From assembly GCA_947503585.1 (NCBI GenBank), contig CANNEJ010000144.1:1-5013 (forward strand): a stretch of DNA of 5,013 bases. Reading direction: 5' to 3'. This DNA is from Anaerolineales bacterium (GTDB lineage Bacteria; Chloroflexota; Anaerolineae; Anaerolineales; UBA11657). A program made the translations under genes and the position numbers. Positions 1-5,013 of this stretch are shown here, in pieces. Below the pieces are notes generated by a model. That model saw only the letters and a list, made by a program, of their open reading frames with translations, made no database searches and was not told the origin of the DNA. How positions within the stretch are numbered: position 1 is the first letter of the stretch; every line of letters begins with the position of its first letter.

Positions 1-933
1 CCCTCCGCAACTCCGGTACCGACCGCACCCCCTCACCCGCTTTCAATTGCCGCGCTGCGCCAAGGCGAGTACCCGGGCAGCGAGCTGGCTGTGGAGCAAC
101 CGCTGGAAGCCGGCATTAACTATGCGCGCTCCATCGTCTCTTATCAATCCGAGGGGCTAAAAATCTACGCCCTGCTTACTGTTCCATTGGGGGTGCGACC
201 CGCGGCGGGATGGCCGGTGATCATTTTTAATCACGGCTACATTGCGCCGGCTGAGTACCGCACCACTGAACGCTATGTAAATTACATGGGGGCCTTGTCA
301 CGGAGCGGCTACATTGTGTTGCGGCCGGATTACCGCGGGCACGGCAGCTCTGAGGGCGTGGCGCGTGGCGCGTATGGCACACCGGACTATGTCGTGGATG
401 TGCTGAATGCCGTCGGTGCTATCAAACAATATGCCGATGCTGACCCGGCCCGCATTGGAATGTGGGGCCACTCGATGGGTGGCTACATCACATTGCGTGC
501 GATGGTGACCACGCGCGACATCAAAGCCGGCGTGATCTGGGCTGGCGTGGTGGCATCCTACCCGGATCTGCTAACCAAATGGCGCACGCTTACTGGTAGC
601 GCGGGGCCGGCCACTCCTGTGGCTGGCTGGGGCACCAGCTGGCGTCGGTCGCTCTCCAACACCTTTGGCAGCCCGACATTCAACCCGCAGTTCTGGGCCG
701 ATATCTCCGCCAATAGTTTTCTAACTGACCTCTCCGGTGCGCTGCAACTGCATCACGGCAGTATTGATAATGTTGTGCCCGCACTTTTTTCCGAGACACT
801 CTATCAACAGCTGCGCGCTGCGGGCCAGCCGGCAGAGTTGTATCTGTACCCGCAGGGTGACCACAATATTCGCGTTGGTTTTGACGAGGCAATGCAGCGC
901 ACGCTACGGTTTTTTGAGGAGCACCTCAAATGA
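1..933 (+). CDS. alpha/beta hydrolase, S9/dienelactone-hydrolase-like, 5'-truncated by the window edge
   Basis: Serine hydrolase of the alpha/beta fold; the substrate cannot be told, and an esterase or a prolyl-oligopeptidase-like peptidase are both possible. The frame is open from base 1. A GTG at 91 is a possible start, but the upstream codons read as a Pro/Ala/Thr-rich stretch (TPVPTAPP) followed by HPLSIAALRQGEYPGSEL, which looks like the real N-terminal region of this family, so the true start probably lies outside the window. Such a Pro-rich linker often follows a lipoprotein or export signal, so an extracytoplasmic location is inferred. Visible active-site elements are an oxyanion HG in NHGY (bases 229-240), the nucleophile elbow GHSMGG with Ser at 472-474, Asp in HGSIDN at 766-768, and His in GDHN at 862-864, in the usual triad order and spacing. 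The lid region between Ser and Asp contains a Trp/Ser/Gly-rich segment. The gene has its own context and precedes the ilv promoter, so it is probably not part of that operon. Confidence 0.87.
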   Translation, partial: PSATPVPTAPPHPLSIAALRQGEYPGSELAVEQPLEAGINYARSIVSYQSEGLKIYALLTVPLGVRPAAGWPVIIFNHGYIAPAEYRTTERYVNYMGALSRSGYIVLRPDYRGHGSSEGVARGAYGTPDYVVDVLNAVGAIKQYADADPARIGMWGHSMGGYITLRAMVTTRDIKAGVIWAGVVASYPDLLTKWRTLTGSAGPATPVAGWGTSWRRSLSNTFGSPTFNPQFWADISANSFLTDLSGALQLHHGSIDNVVPALFSETLYQQLRAAGQPAELYLYPQGDHNIRVGFDEAMQRTLRFFEEHLK

Positions 934-1059
934 TGGCCGGCAGATTACTTCCGGTACTGCTCTACGTAAATAGCCAACTTAGCCGCCTATTTCGGGCCAA
1001 TTTCCCTTTTTGCGCTCTTAGGGTGGTTTACTTTGGGCTGTAACTGTGGAAGCCCTGTC
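934..1059. other. intergenic gap between hydrolase and ilv promoter
   Basis: No RNA gene, repeat or long ORF is seen here. A weak bulged hairpin (GCAG-TAC/GTA-CTGC, around 942-961) lies just after the hydrolase stop, but no T-tract follows it. A clear terminator for the hydrolase gene is therefore not visible. The run CCCTTTTT near 1005-1012 is not preceded by a convincing stem. Confidence 0.5.
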
Positions 1060-1089
1060 TTGACAATCTCGCTAGTTATCTTGTACAAT
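1060..1089 (+). promoter_or_regulatory. sigma-70-type promoter of the ilv operon
   Basis: A perfect -35 hexamer TTGACA (1060-1065) is separated by 18 bp from a near-consensus -10 hexamer TACAAT (1084-1089). Transcription would start around 1095-1098, only 6-9 nt ahead of the leader-peptide ATG at 1104. This is the only good promoter ahead of the CBS-ilvB-ilvN-ilvC cluster, and it lies exactly where an attenuated ilv operon should begin. No operator or activator site is evident. Confidence 0.8.
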
Positions 1090-1103
1090 TAGACCAGTTA
1101 GCC

Positions 1104-1205
1104 ATGCTGTTCAATTTGTTGGTACTCGTCCCCGTAATTTTGCTTCTCGTAATTGAGAAGCCTTTGCTGTTTGGGACGGCAGCGGTTCGGTCGACGCGCA
1201 GATAA
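1104..1205 (+). CDS. branched-chain amino acid leader peptide (ilv attenuator)
   Basis: A 33-codon ORF from ATG 1104 to TAA 1203-1205. It begins MLFN, continues LLVLVPVILLLVI (residues 5-17) and ends EKPLLFGTAAVRSTRR. Twelve of the 13 residues 5-17, and 16 of all 33, are Leu (9), Val (5) or Ile (2), the products of the pathway encoded just downstream. Val is encoded by GTA or GTC in the stall region and never by the GTG favoured in ilvB; only 2 of 9 Leu codons are CTG. Such non-preferred codons would sharpen ribosome stalling. There is no clear Shine-Dalgarno sequence, and with the predicted transcription start the 5' UTR is under 10 nt, so initiation may be nearly leaderless. The role is inferred to be a sensor whose translation speed reports charged tRNA-Leu, tRNA-Val and tRNA-Ile, with the peptide itself having no job. 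The alternative, a small membrane protein, fits the hydrophobicity but not the promoter, terminator and operon context. Confidence 0.8.
   Translation: MLFNLLVLVPVILLLVIEKPLLFGTAAVRSTRR
1142..1161 (+). promoter_or_regulatory. possible pause hairpin inside the leader ORF
   Basis: A perfect 7-bp inverted repeat, GCTTCTC (1142-1148) and GAGAAGC (1155-1161), surrounds a 6-nt loop. It covers leader codons 14-19 (Leu, Leu, Val, Ile, Glu, Lys). A hairpin overlapping the control codons matches the pause structure of classical attenuators, where it synchronises RNA polymerase with the first ribosome. The stem is modest in strength and the role is inferred. Confidence 0.45.
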
Positions 1206-1235
1206 CGACCAGCCACTAACCTGCAGGAAAATTGC

Positions 1236-1274
1236 AGAAGCCGCCCTGAGCAAGGGGCGGCTTCTTTGTTTATT
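1236..1274 (+). terminator. intrinsic terminator (attenuator) before the CBS-ilvBNC genes
   Basis: A perfect 11-bp stem pairs AGAAGCCGCCC (1236-1246) with GGGCGGCTTCT (1255-1265), with an 8-nt loop (1247-1254). A T-rich tract, TTTGTTTATT, runs to 1274. It lies between the leader-peptide stop codon and the start of the first structural gene, so it would stop transcription of the whole operon unless prevented. A smaller stem, CTGCA (1221-1225) with TGCAG (1233-1237), overlaps its base and could compete with it. Confidence 0.85.
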
Positions 1275-1317
1275 GCAAGTGCGGCAGCCAGCGGGCGGCC
1301 GCAAGGGAGAAGTCGAA

Positions 1318-1719
1318 ATGCACACAGCTCAAGATGTTATGAGCAGCCCTCTGATAATGACCGACGCGCAGGCCACTGTGGCTGAGGCTGTGGGCGTAAT
1401 GCGCCGGCATCGTGTATCCAGCCTTTTGGTACGGCCCACCGGCAGTGCCAAGCACTACGGCATTATCACCAAGCGTGATGTGGTGACAAAGCTTGTGGCG
1501 CACAATACCGACCTGCACGGCGTGGTCGTGGCCGATGTTATGACTGCACCGCTCACCACAGTGGCACCGGATTGCACGCTGGTGGAATGCTCGCGCATTA
1601 TGAGCGAAAAAAACATCCGGCGCCTGCCCGTGTTTGATGGCAGTACGCCGGTTGGAATTGTGAGTGACACGGATATATTTGCCGCTGTGGAAGAAAGCGG
1701 CTGGGGCAACCCGGCCTAG
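1318..1719 (+). CDS. stand-alone two-CBS-domain protein
   Basis: A 133-residue soluble protein made of little more than a Bateman module: CBS1 at about residues 7-60 (from DVMSS) and CBS2 at about 73-125 (from DVMTAP). Both repeats carry the ribose-phosphate contact pattern G-h-h-T/S-x-x-D: GIITKRD with T51 and D54, and GIVSDTD with S116 and D119. This suggests an adenosyl ligand such as AMP, ADP, ATP or S-adenosylmethionine. ATG 1318 is chosen because AAGGGAG lies 8 nt upstream at 1303-1309. The same frame is open further upstream, but that part would run through the attenuator terminator and overlaps the leader ORF. There is no DNA-binding or catalytic domain, so action by protein contact is likely. 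It is the first gene behind the ilv attenuator and sits 32 nt before ilvB. This suggests, without proving it, an energy or nucleotide input to BCAA synthesis; it could equally be an unrelated hitch-hiker gene. Confidence 0.9.
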   Translation: MHTAQDVMSSPLIMTDAQATVAEAVGVMRRHRVSSLLVRPTGSAKHYGIITKRDVVTKLVAHNTDLHGVVVADVMTAPLTTVAPDCTLVECSRIMSEKNIRRLPVFDGSTPVGIVSDTDIFAAVEESGWGNPA

Positions 1720-1751
1720 CCTAATCAAACAAGAAAAAGGGGAGATTTTTT

Positions 1752-3491
1752 ATGACAAAACTTACCGGTGCACAAATGATATGGGAATGCTTGACGCTGG
1801 AGGGCGTCGAAGTTGTATTCGGGTATCCGGGCGGCGCTATCCTGCCGACTTATGATGCGATGCTAGGTTACAAGATCCACCATGTGCTGGTGCGCCACGA
1901 GCAGGGTGCCACGCACATGGCGGATGGCTACGCGCGGGCATCCGGCAAAGTTGGTGTTGCGATTGCCACGTCCGGGCCAGGTGCCACGAACATGGTGACG
2001 GGCATTGCGACAGCAATGATGGACTCGGTGCCAATCGTGTGCATTACCGGCCAGGTGGGCAGCAAAGCCATCGGTTCAGATGCGTTTCAAGAAACGGATG
2101 TGACCGGTGTCACGCTGCCCATCACGAAGCACAACTATCTTGTAACGCGCACCGAAGACATTCCGCGTGTCATCAAAGAGGCTTTCTTTATTGCCCGCAG
2201 CGGACGGCAGGGACCGGTGTTGGTGGACATCACCAAGGATGCACAGCAGGGCAGCGCCGAATTTGTCTGGGAGCCCGGCCCCTTGCGCCTGCCCGGCTAC
2301 CGGCCGGACCTGCGTACACTGCCCAGCGAACTTGAGCGTGCGCTGCAGTTGATCAACAATGCCGAGCGGCCGCTGATCCTTGCGGGGCACGGCATCATCT
2401 CTGCTGGTGCCCGCGCGCAAGTGCTGGAGTTTGCAGAGCGCGCCCAGGTGCCGATAGCCACGACGCTGCTGGGTATTGGCGGCATTCCCGCCAGCCACGG
2501 CCTCAACCTTGGCATGATGGGCATGCACGGCGAAGCCTACGTCAACAGTGCGATCCAGCAGGCAGATTTGCTGCTGGCGTTTGGCATGCGCTTTGATGAT
2601 CGGGTGACCGGCAATCTAAAAACGTATGCGGTCAACGCGCGTAAGATTCACATTGACATTGACTCCTCTGAGCTGAACAAAAATGTGCGCGTGGATGTAG
2701 GGTTGGTGGGCGACCTGCGCAATGTGCTGCAGGAGCTGCTGCCGGGTGTGCAATCCGCGGACCACAGCGCATGGCTGGACCATATCGATTCGATGAAAGG
2801 CGATGTGGCAGTGCGCGACATCCAGTCACTACCGGACACCGGCCACTTGTATGCTGCGCACGTCATCAATGACATCTGGCGCATTACCAAGGGCAATGCG
2901 ATTGTGGTCACGGATGTGGGGCAGCACCAGATGTGGGAGGCACAGTATTACAAGCACGATCATGAGCGCACGCTGATCACCTCGGGCGGGCTGGGCACCA
3001 TGGGTTTCGCGCTGCCGGCTGCGATCGGGGCAAAGTTTGCCTGCCCGGACCGTGAGGTTTGGGTGGTGGCTGGGGATGGCGGCTTTCAAATGACGATGGC
3101 CGAGTTGGCCACCATCAAACAGGAAAAGATCAAGCTCAACATTGCCATAATCAACAACTTCTATCTGGGCATGGTGCGCCAATGGCAGGAGTTCTTTTAT
3201 GAAAAGCGCTATGCGGCGACGCCGCTTTTGGGCCCGGACTTTGTGAAGCTGGCTGAAGCCTTCGGGTTGCGCGGCATGCGCATCCAACAGCGGGCAGAGC
3301 TGCAGGGGCTGGTGGAAGAGGCGCGCGCAGACTCCGGCACCGTCGTAATCGACTTTCAAGTGGAGCAGGAAGACAGCGTGTTCCCAATGGTTCCGGCCGG
3401 CGCTGACCTGGACAAGATGATCCGCCGCCCGGCGCGGGATGTGCTGATTGAAACCGGAGCGGACCCGGACGAGTGGGAGCTTGGTGCGTAA
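1752..3491 (+). CDS. ilvB: acetolactate (acetohydroxyacid) synthase, large catalytic subunit
   Basis: A 579-residue ThDP enzyme, the normal length for the anabolic, FAD-containing type. It joins two pyruvates to acetolactate, or pyruvate and 2-oxobutyrate to acetohydroxybutyrate, the first common step to Val, Leu and Ile. The N-terminal PYR domain (about 4-167) has FGYPGGA and the catalytic Glu50 in RHEQGATHMADGYAR. The central domain (about 193-327) contains GMRFDDRVTGN (278-288). The C-terminal ThDP domain (about 385-535) has GDGGFQ (441-446) and the NN pair at 468-469, which bind Mg-ThDP, and RQWQEFFY with Trp478. The position matching Pro197 of the plant enzyme is Gly103 (GQVGSKAIGSDAFQE). 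The start at ATG 1752 is supported by GGGGAG at 1739-1744, 7 nt upstream. Thirty-two nt separate it from the CBS gene and 30 nt from ilvN, consistent with co-transcription and complex formation with the ilvN product. Confidence 0.97.
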   Translation: MTKLTGAQMIWECLTLEGVEVVFGYPGGAILPTYDAMLGYKIHHVLVRHEQGATHMADGYARASGKVGVAIATSGPGATNMVTGIATAMMDSVPIVCITGQVGSKAIGSDAFQETDVTGVTLPITKHNYLVTRTEDIPRVIKEAFFIARSGRQGPVLVDITKDAQQGSAEFVWEPGPLRLPGYRPDLRTLPSELERALQLINNAERPLILAGHGIISAGARAQVLEFAERAQVPIATTLLGIGGIPASHGLNLGMMGMHGEAYVNSAIQQADLLLAFGMRFDDRVTGNLKTYAVNARKIHIDIDSSELNKNVRVDVGLVGDLRNVLQELLPGVQSADHSAWLDHIDSMKGDVAVRDIQSLPDTGHLYAAHVINDIWRITKGNAIVVTDVGQHQMWEAQYYKHDHERTLITSGGLGTMGFALPAAIGAKFACPDREVWVVAGDGGFQMTMAELATIKQEKIKLNIAIINNFYLGMVRQWQEFFYEKRYAATPLLGPDFVKLAEAFGLRGMRIQQRAELQGLVEEARADSGTVVIDFQVEQEDSVFPMVPAGADLDKMIRRPARDVLIETGADPDEWELGA

Positions 3492-3521
3492 CCGGCCGGC
3501 TTGCGGCCCAACGGAGGAAAT

Positions 3522-4088
3522 ATGGCACACACTTTAATTGCCTACGTGGAAGACAAACCGGGGGTGCTCAACCGCGTGGCGTCTTTGTTTCGGCGGCGCG
3601 CATTTAATATTGTGTCGCTCACTGTGGGGCGCACCGAGCAGGCGGGCGTCTCACGCATGACGATTGTGGTGGACACGGACGAGCCCGGTGCGCGGCGCGC
3701 AGAGGCTAACCTGTACAAACTGGTGAACGTGCTGCGCGTTGACGATGTGACGAACAAGCCCGCTGTGGTGCGGGAGCTGGTGCTGGTGAAGGTGGGCGTG
3801 ACCGCCGAGCAGCGCACCGCCGTGCTGCAGCTGGTGAATGTGTTTCGCGCGCGGGTGGTGGACATTTCGGCTGAAGCCATGATCACCGAGATCACCGGCT
3901 CACAGGACAAGGTGGAGAGTTTCATTGAAACAATGCGCGCCTTTCATGTAATTTCTGTGGCGCGCACGGGCTTGATTGCAATGGTGCGCGGCGGTGCCAA
4001 GATCAGCGCCAATCCACCACTGGTGGCCGCGCAGCTGCCCGAAAATGGCGCTGCAGAAGACACATCCGAGCTGTCAATGTCTGTATAA
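3522..4088 (+). CDS. ilvN: acetolactate synthase, small regulatory subunit
   Basis: A 188-residue regulatory partner of the large subunit. It activates the catalytic subunit and normally confers valine feedback inhibition. The N-terminal ACT domain (about residues 3-75) starts HTLIAYVEDKPGVLNRVASL, and the C-terminal ALS small-subunit domain (about 84-160) contains ITGSQDKVESFIE and ends near ARTGLIAMVRGG. Gly14 and Asn29, which line the valine site in the E. coli IlvH numbering, are conserved; position 11 is Asp where IlvH has Asn. A tail of roughly 25 residues after the second domain, rich in Ala, Pro, Glu and Ser, looks disordered. ATG 3522 is chosen because GGAGG (3513-3517) stands 4 nt ahead; an upstream TTG in the same frame at 3501 lacks such a site and would lie across it. 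The gene could also be called ilvH, since the two names are used for the same family. Confidence 0.95.
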   Translation: MAHTLIAYVEDKPGVLNRVASLFRRRAFNIVSLTVGRTEQAGVSRMTIVVDTDEPGARRAEANLYKLVNVLRVDDVTNKPAVVRELVLVKVGVTAEQRTAVLQLVNVFRARVVDISAEAMITEITGSQDKVESFIETMRAFHVISVARTGLIAMVRGGAKISANPPLVAAQLPENGAAEDTSELSMSV

Positions 4089-4089
4089 T
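4084..4089 (+). promoter_or_regulatory. lone -10-like hexamer at the end of ilvN
   Basis: A perfect TATAAT overlaps the ilvN stop codon, 75 nt before ilvC. No acceptable -35 hexamer is found 16-18 bp upstream, and the TG of an extended -10 is shifted by one base. It may give weak internal transcription of ilvC, or be chance. Confidence 0.25.
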
Positions 4090-4095
4090 TCGTGG

Positions 4096-4118
4096 GCGCT
4101 TGTGCAACAAGCAAGCGC
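4096..4118 (+). other. hairpin in the ilvN-ilvC spacer
   Basis: A perfect 7-bp inverted repeat, GCGCTTG (4096-4102) and CAAGCGC (4112-4118), has a 9-nt loop. It is followed by AAAAATTC and not by a T-tract, so it does not look like an intrinsic terminator on the + strand. A role in mRNA processing or in setting the IlvN to IlvC ratio is possible but inferred. Confidence 0.45.
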
Positions 4119-4163
4119 AAAAATTCAGGGCGTACCAGTGACGCAAAAATAAACGGAGTAATC

Positions 4164-5013
4164 ATGGCAGTAATTTTTTATGACAAGGATGCGAAGCCCG
4201 CGCTCATCAAGGCCGCCAAAGTTGCGGTTGTGGGTTATGGGTCGCAAGGGCATGCGCACTCGCAAAATTTGCGCGACAACGGCGTTGAGGTGCGGGTGGG
4301 CTTGCATGCGGGCAGCAAGAGCCGCGCCAAGGCAGAGGCCGATGGCTTCACGGTCTTGCCGGTAGCTGATGCGGTCAAGTGGGCAGACGTGATCATGCTG
4401 CTGGCGCCTGACACCACGCAGCCGGCCATCTATAGCGAACATATTGCGCCGCACCTCAAGCGGGGCAAGACGCTCATGTTCGGGCACGGCTTCAACATTC
4501 GCTACGGCACCATCGTGCCGCCGAAGGATATTGACGTGAGCATGGTGGCGCCCAAAGCGCCCGGGCACCGTGTGCGCGAAACTTTCATGGAGGGCGGCTG
4601 TACGCCGGCGCTGCTGGCCGTGCATCAGGACGCGTCCGGCAAGGCGCATGATAACGCGGTGTCTTATGCGTGGGGGCTGGGTGTGACGCGCGCAGGCCTG
4701 CTGCAAACCACTTTCACGGAAGAGACCGAGACCGATTTGTTTGGCGAGCAGAGCATCTTGTGCGGCGGCGTGAGCGCGCTGGTGAAGGCCGGGTTTGAGA
4801 CGCTGGTGAAGGCCGGCTATCAGCCCGAGGTTGCTTATTTTGAATGCATGCATGAGTTGAAGTTGATTGTGGATTTGATGTACCGCGGCGGCCTCAACTA
4901 CATGCGCTACTCTATTTCTGACACAGCTGAGCACGGCGACTACGTAGCCGGCCCGCGCATCGTAACCGAGGAAACTTATGGTGCGATGGCCGGGATCCTC
5001 CAGGACATTCAGG
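4164..5013 (+). CDS. ilvC: ketol-acid reductoisomerase, class I, 3'-truncated by the window edge
   Basis: The first 283 residues of the enzyme that isomerises and reduces acetolactate or acetohydroxybutyrate to the dihydroxy acids, using NAD(P)H and Mg2+. Class I members have about 330-340 residues, so about 50-60 are cut off. The Rossmann motif is GYGSQG (24-29). The cofactor loop LHAGSKS has Ser51 and Ser53, as in NADPH-preferring members. The catalytic His is expected at 108 (MFGHGFNI) and the Lys at 131 (APKAPGH). The C-terminal domain begins near 183 with TTFTEETETDLFGEQ, whose Asp191 and Glu195 are Mg ligands. Glu227, Glu231 (FECMHELK) and Ser252 complete the active site. No expected key residue is missing in the visible part. 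The start at ATG 4164 has GGAG at 4155-4158, 5 nt ahead. It follows ilvN by 75 nt in the common ilvBNC order. Confidence 0.96.
   Translation, partial: MAVIFYDKDAKPALIKAAKVAVVGYGSQGHAHSQNLRDNGVEVRVGLHAGSKSRAKAEADGFTVLPVADAVKWADVIMLLAPDTTQPAIYSEHIAPHLKRGKTLMFGHGFNIRYGTIVPPKDIDVSMVAPKAPGHRVRETFMEGGCTPALLAVHQDASGKAHDNAVSYAWGLGVTRAGLLQTTFTEETETDLFGEQSILCGGVSALVKAGFETLVKAGYQPEVAYFECMHELKLIVDLMYRGGLNYMRYSISDTAEHGDYVAGPRIVTEETYGAMAGILQDIQ

Larger units (their letters stand above)
1096..1317 (+). promoter_or_regulatory. ilv transcription attenuator region
   Basis: Transcribed leader of about 220 nt holding the Leu/Val/Ile-rich peptide, several mutually exclusive pairings and an intrinsic terminator ahead of the first structural gene. 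AGAAGCC occurs twice, at 1156-1162 (just after the control codons) and at 1236-1242 (terminator 5' arm). GCGGTTC at 1182-1188 can pair with either copy, imperfectly and with a G-U pair or a one-base bulge. A ribosome stalled on codons 5-17 would cover the first copy and leave 1182-1188 free to pair with the second, blocking the terminator. A ribosome that reaches the stop codon at 1203 would cover 1182-1188 and let the terminator form. A competing stem, GGTT(C)GGTCG (1184-1193) with CGACCAGCC (1206-1214), has the stop codon in its loop. The peptide and terminator are seen directly; the switching scheme is inference. Confidence 0.65.

Noticed and set aside
1018..1031. AGGGTGG-like stretch resembling the start of a T-box sequence
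   Set aside because: It lies upstream of the predicted promoter, lacks the rest of the T-box consensus and is not next to a terminator. The leader peptide explains the regulation better.
930..1043. 37-codon ORF overlapping the hydrolase stop codon, with GAGGAG 8 nt upstream of its ATG
   Set aside because: The GAGGAG lies within hydrolase codons, the composition is unremarkable, and the ORF runs into the promoter-proximal region. Nothing supports a real gene.
1153..1317. N-terminal extension of the CBS gene from an upstream TTG
   Set aside because: It would be translated through the leader and terminator stem, has no ribosome-binding site and shows no family similarity. ATG 1318 has a good site and begins just before the CBS fold.
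2829..3530. Long minus-strand ORF of 233 codons opposite ilvB, and a similar one at 4125-4934 opposite ilvC
   Set aside because: Both are antisense shadows of well-identified genes in G+C-rich sequence, with no recognisable domain and no ribosome-binding context.
4096..4125. Hairpin after ilvN read as a rho-independent terminator
   Set aside because: The stem is followed by an A-rich run, not a T-tract, and ilvC continues the same pathway downstream.

Overview
The window looks like a bacterial chromosome segment carrying the start of a branched-chain amino acid (BCAA) biosynthesis operon in the order leader peptide, CBS-pair protein, ilvB, ilvN, ilvC, all on the + strand, preceded by the 3' part of an unrelated alpha/beta hydrolase gene. 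The moderately high G+C, the style of the IlvB and IlvC proteins, and the proline-rich linker ahead of the hydrolase domain remind me of Chloroflexota (Anaerolineae-like) genomes. This assignment rests on remembered family resemblance, not on a search, so treat it as a moderate-confidence guess.

Layout. 1-933: C-terminal part of a probably exported or lipid-anchored serine hydrolase, open to the left edge. 934-1059: short gap with no convincing terminator. 1060-1089: a strong sigma-70-type promoter. 1104-1205: a previously unmarked 33-codon ORF whose residues 5-17 are almost all Leu, Val or Ile. 1236-1274: a perfect 11-bp GC-rich hairpin followed by a T-rich tract. Together these form a textbook-like transcription attenuator. 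1318-1719: stand-alone two-CBS-domain protein. 1752-3491: acetolactate synthase large subunit. 3522-4088: its ACT-domain regulatory subunit. 4089-4163: spacer with a 7-bp hairpin and a perfect but lone -10 hexamer. 4164-5013: ketol-acid reductoisomerase, cut by the right edge.

How they work together. IlvB and IlvN make acetolactate or acetohydroxybutyrate from pyruvate (plus 2-oxobutyrate), and IlvC isomerises and reduces these to the dihydroxy acids. These are the first two common steps to valine, leucine and isoleucine. Feedback at the enzyme level is expected through the ACT domains of IlvN. Transcription appears to be controlled by ribosome stalling on the Leu/Val/Ile codons of the leader peptide, which would decide whether the terminator in front of the CBS gene forms. 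The most interesting points are this attenuator and the placement of a possible adenine-nucleotide-sensing CBS protein as the first structural gene behind it.
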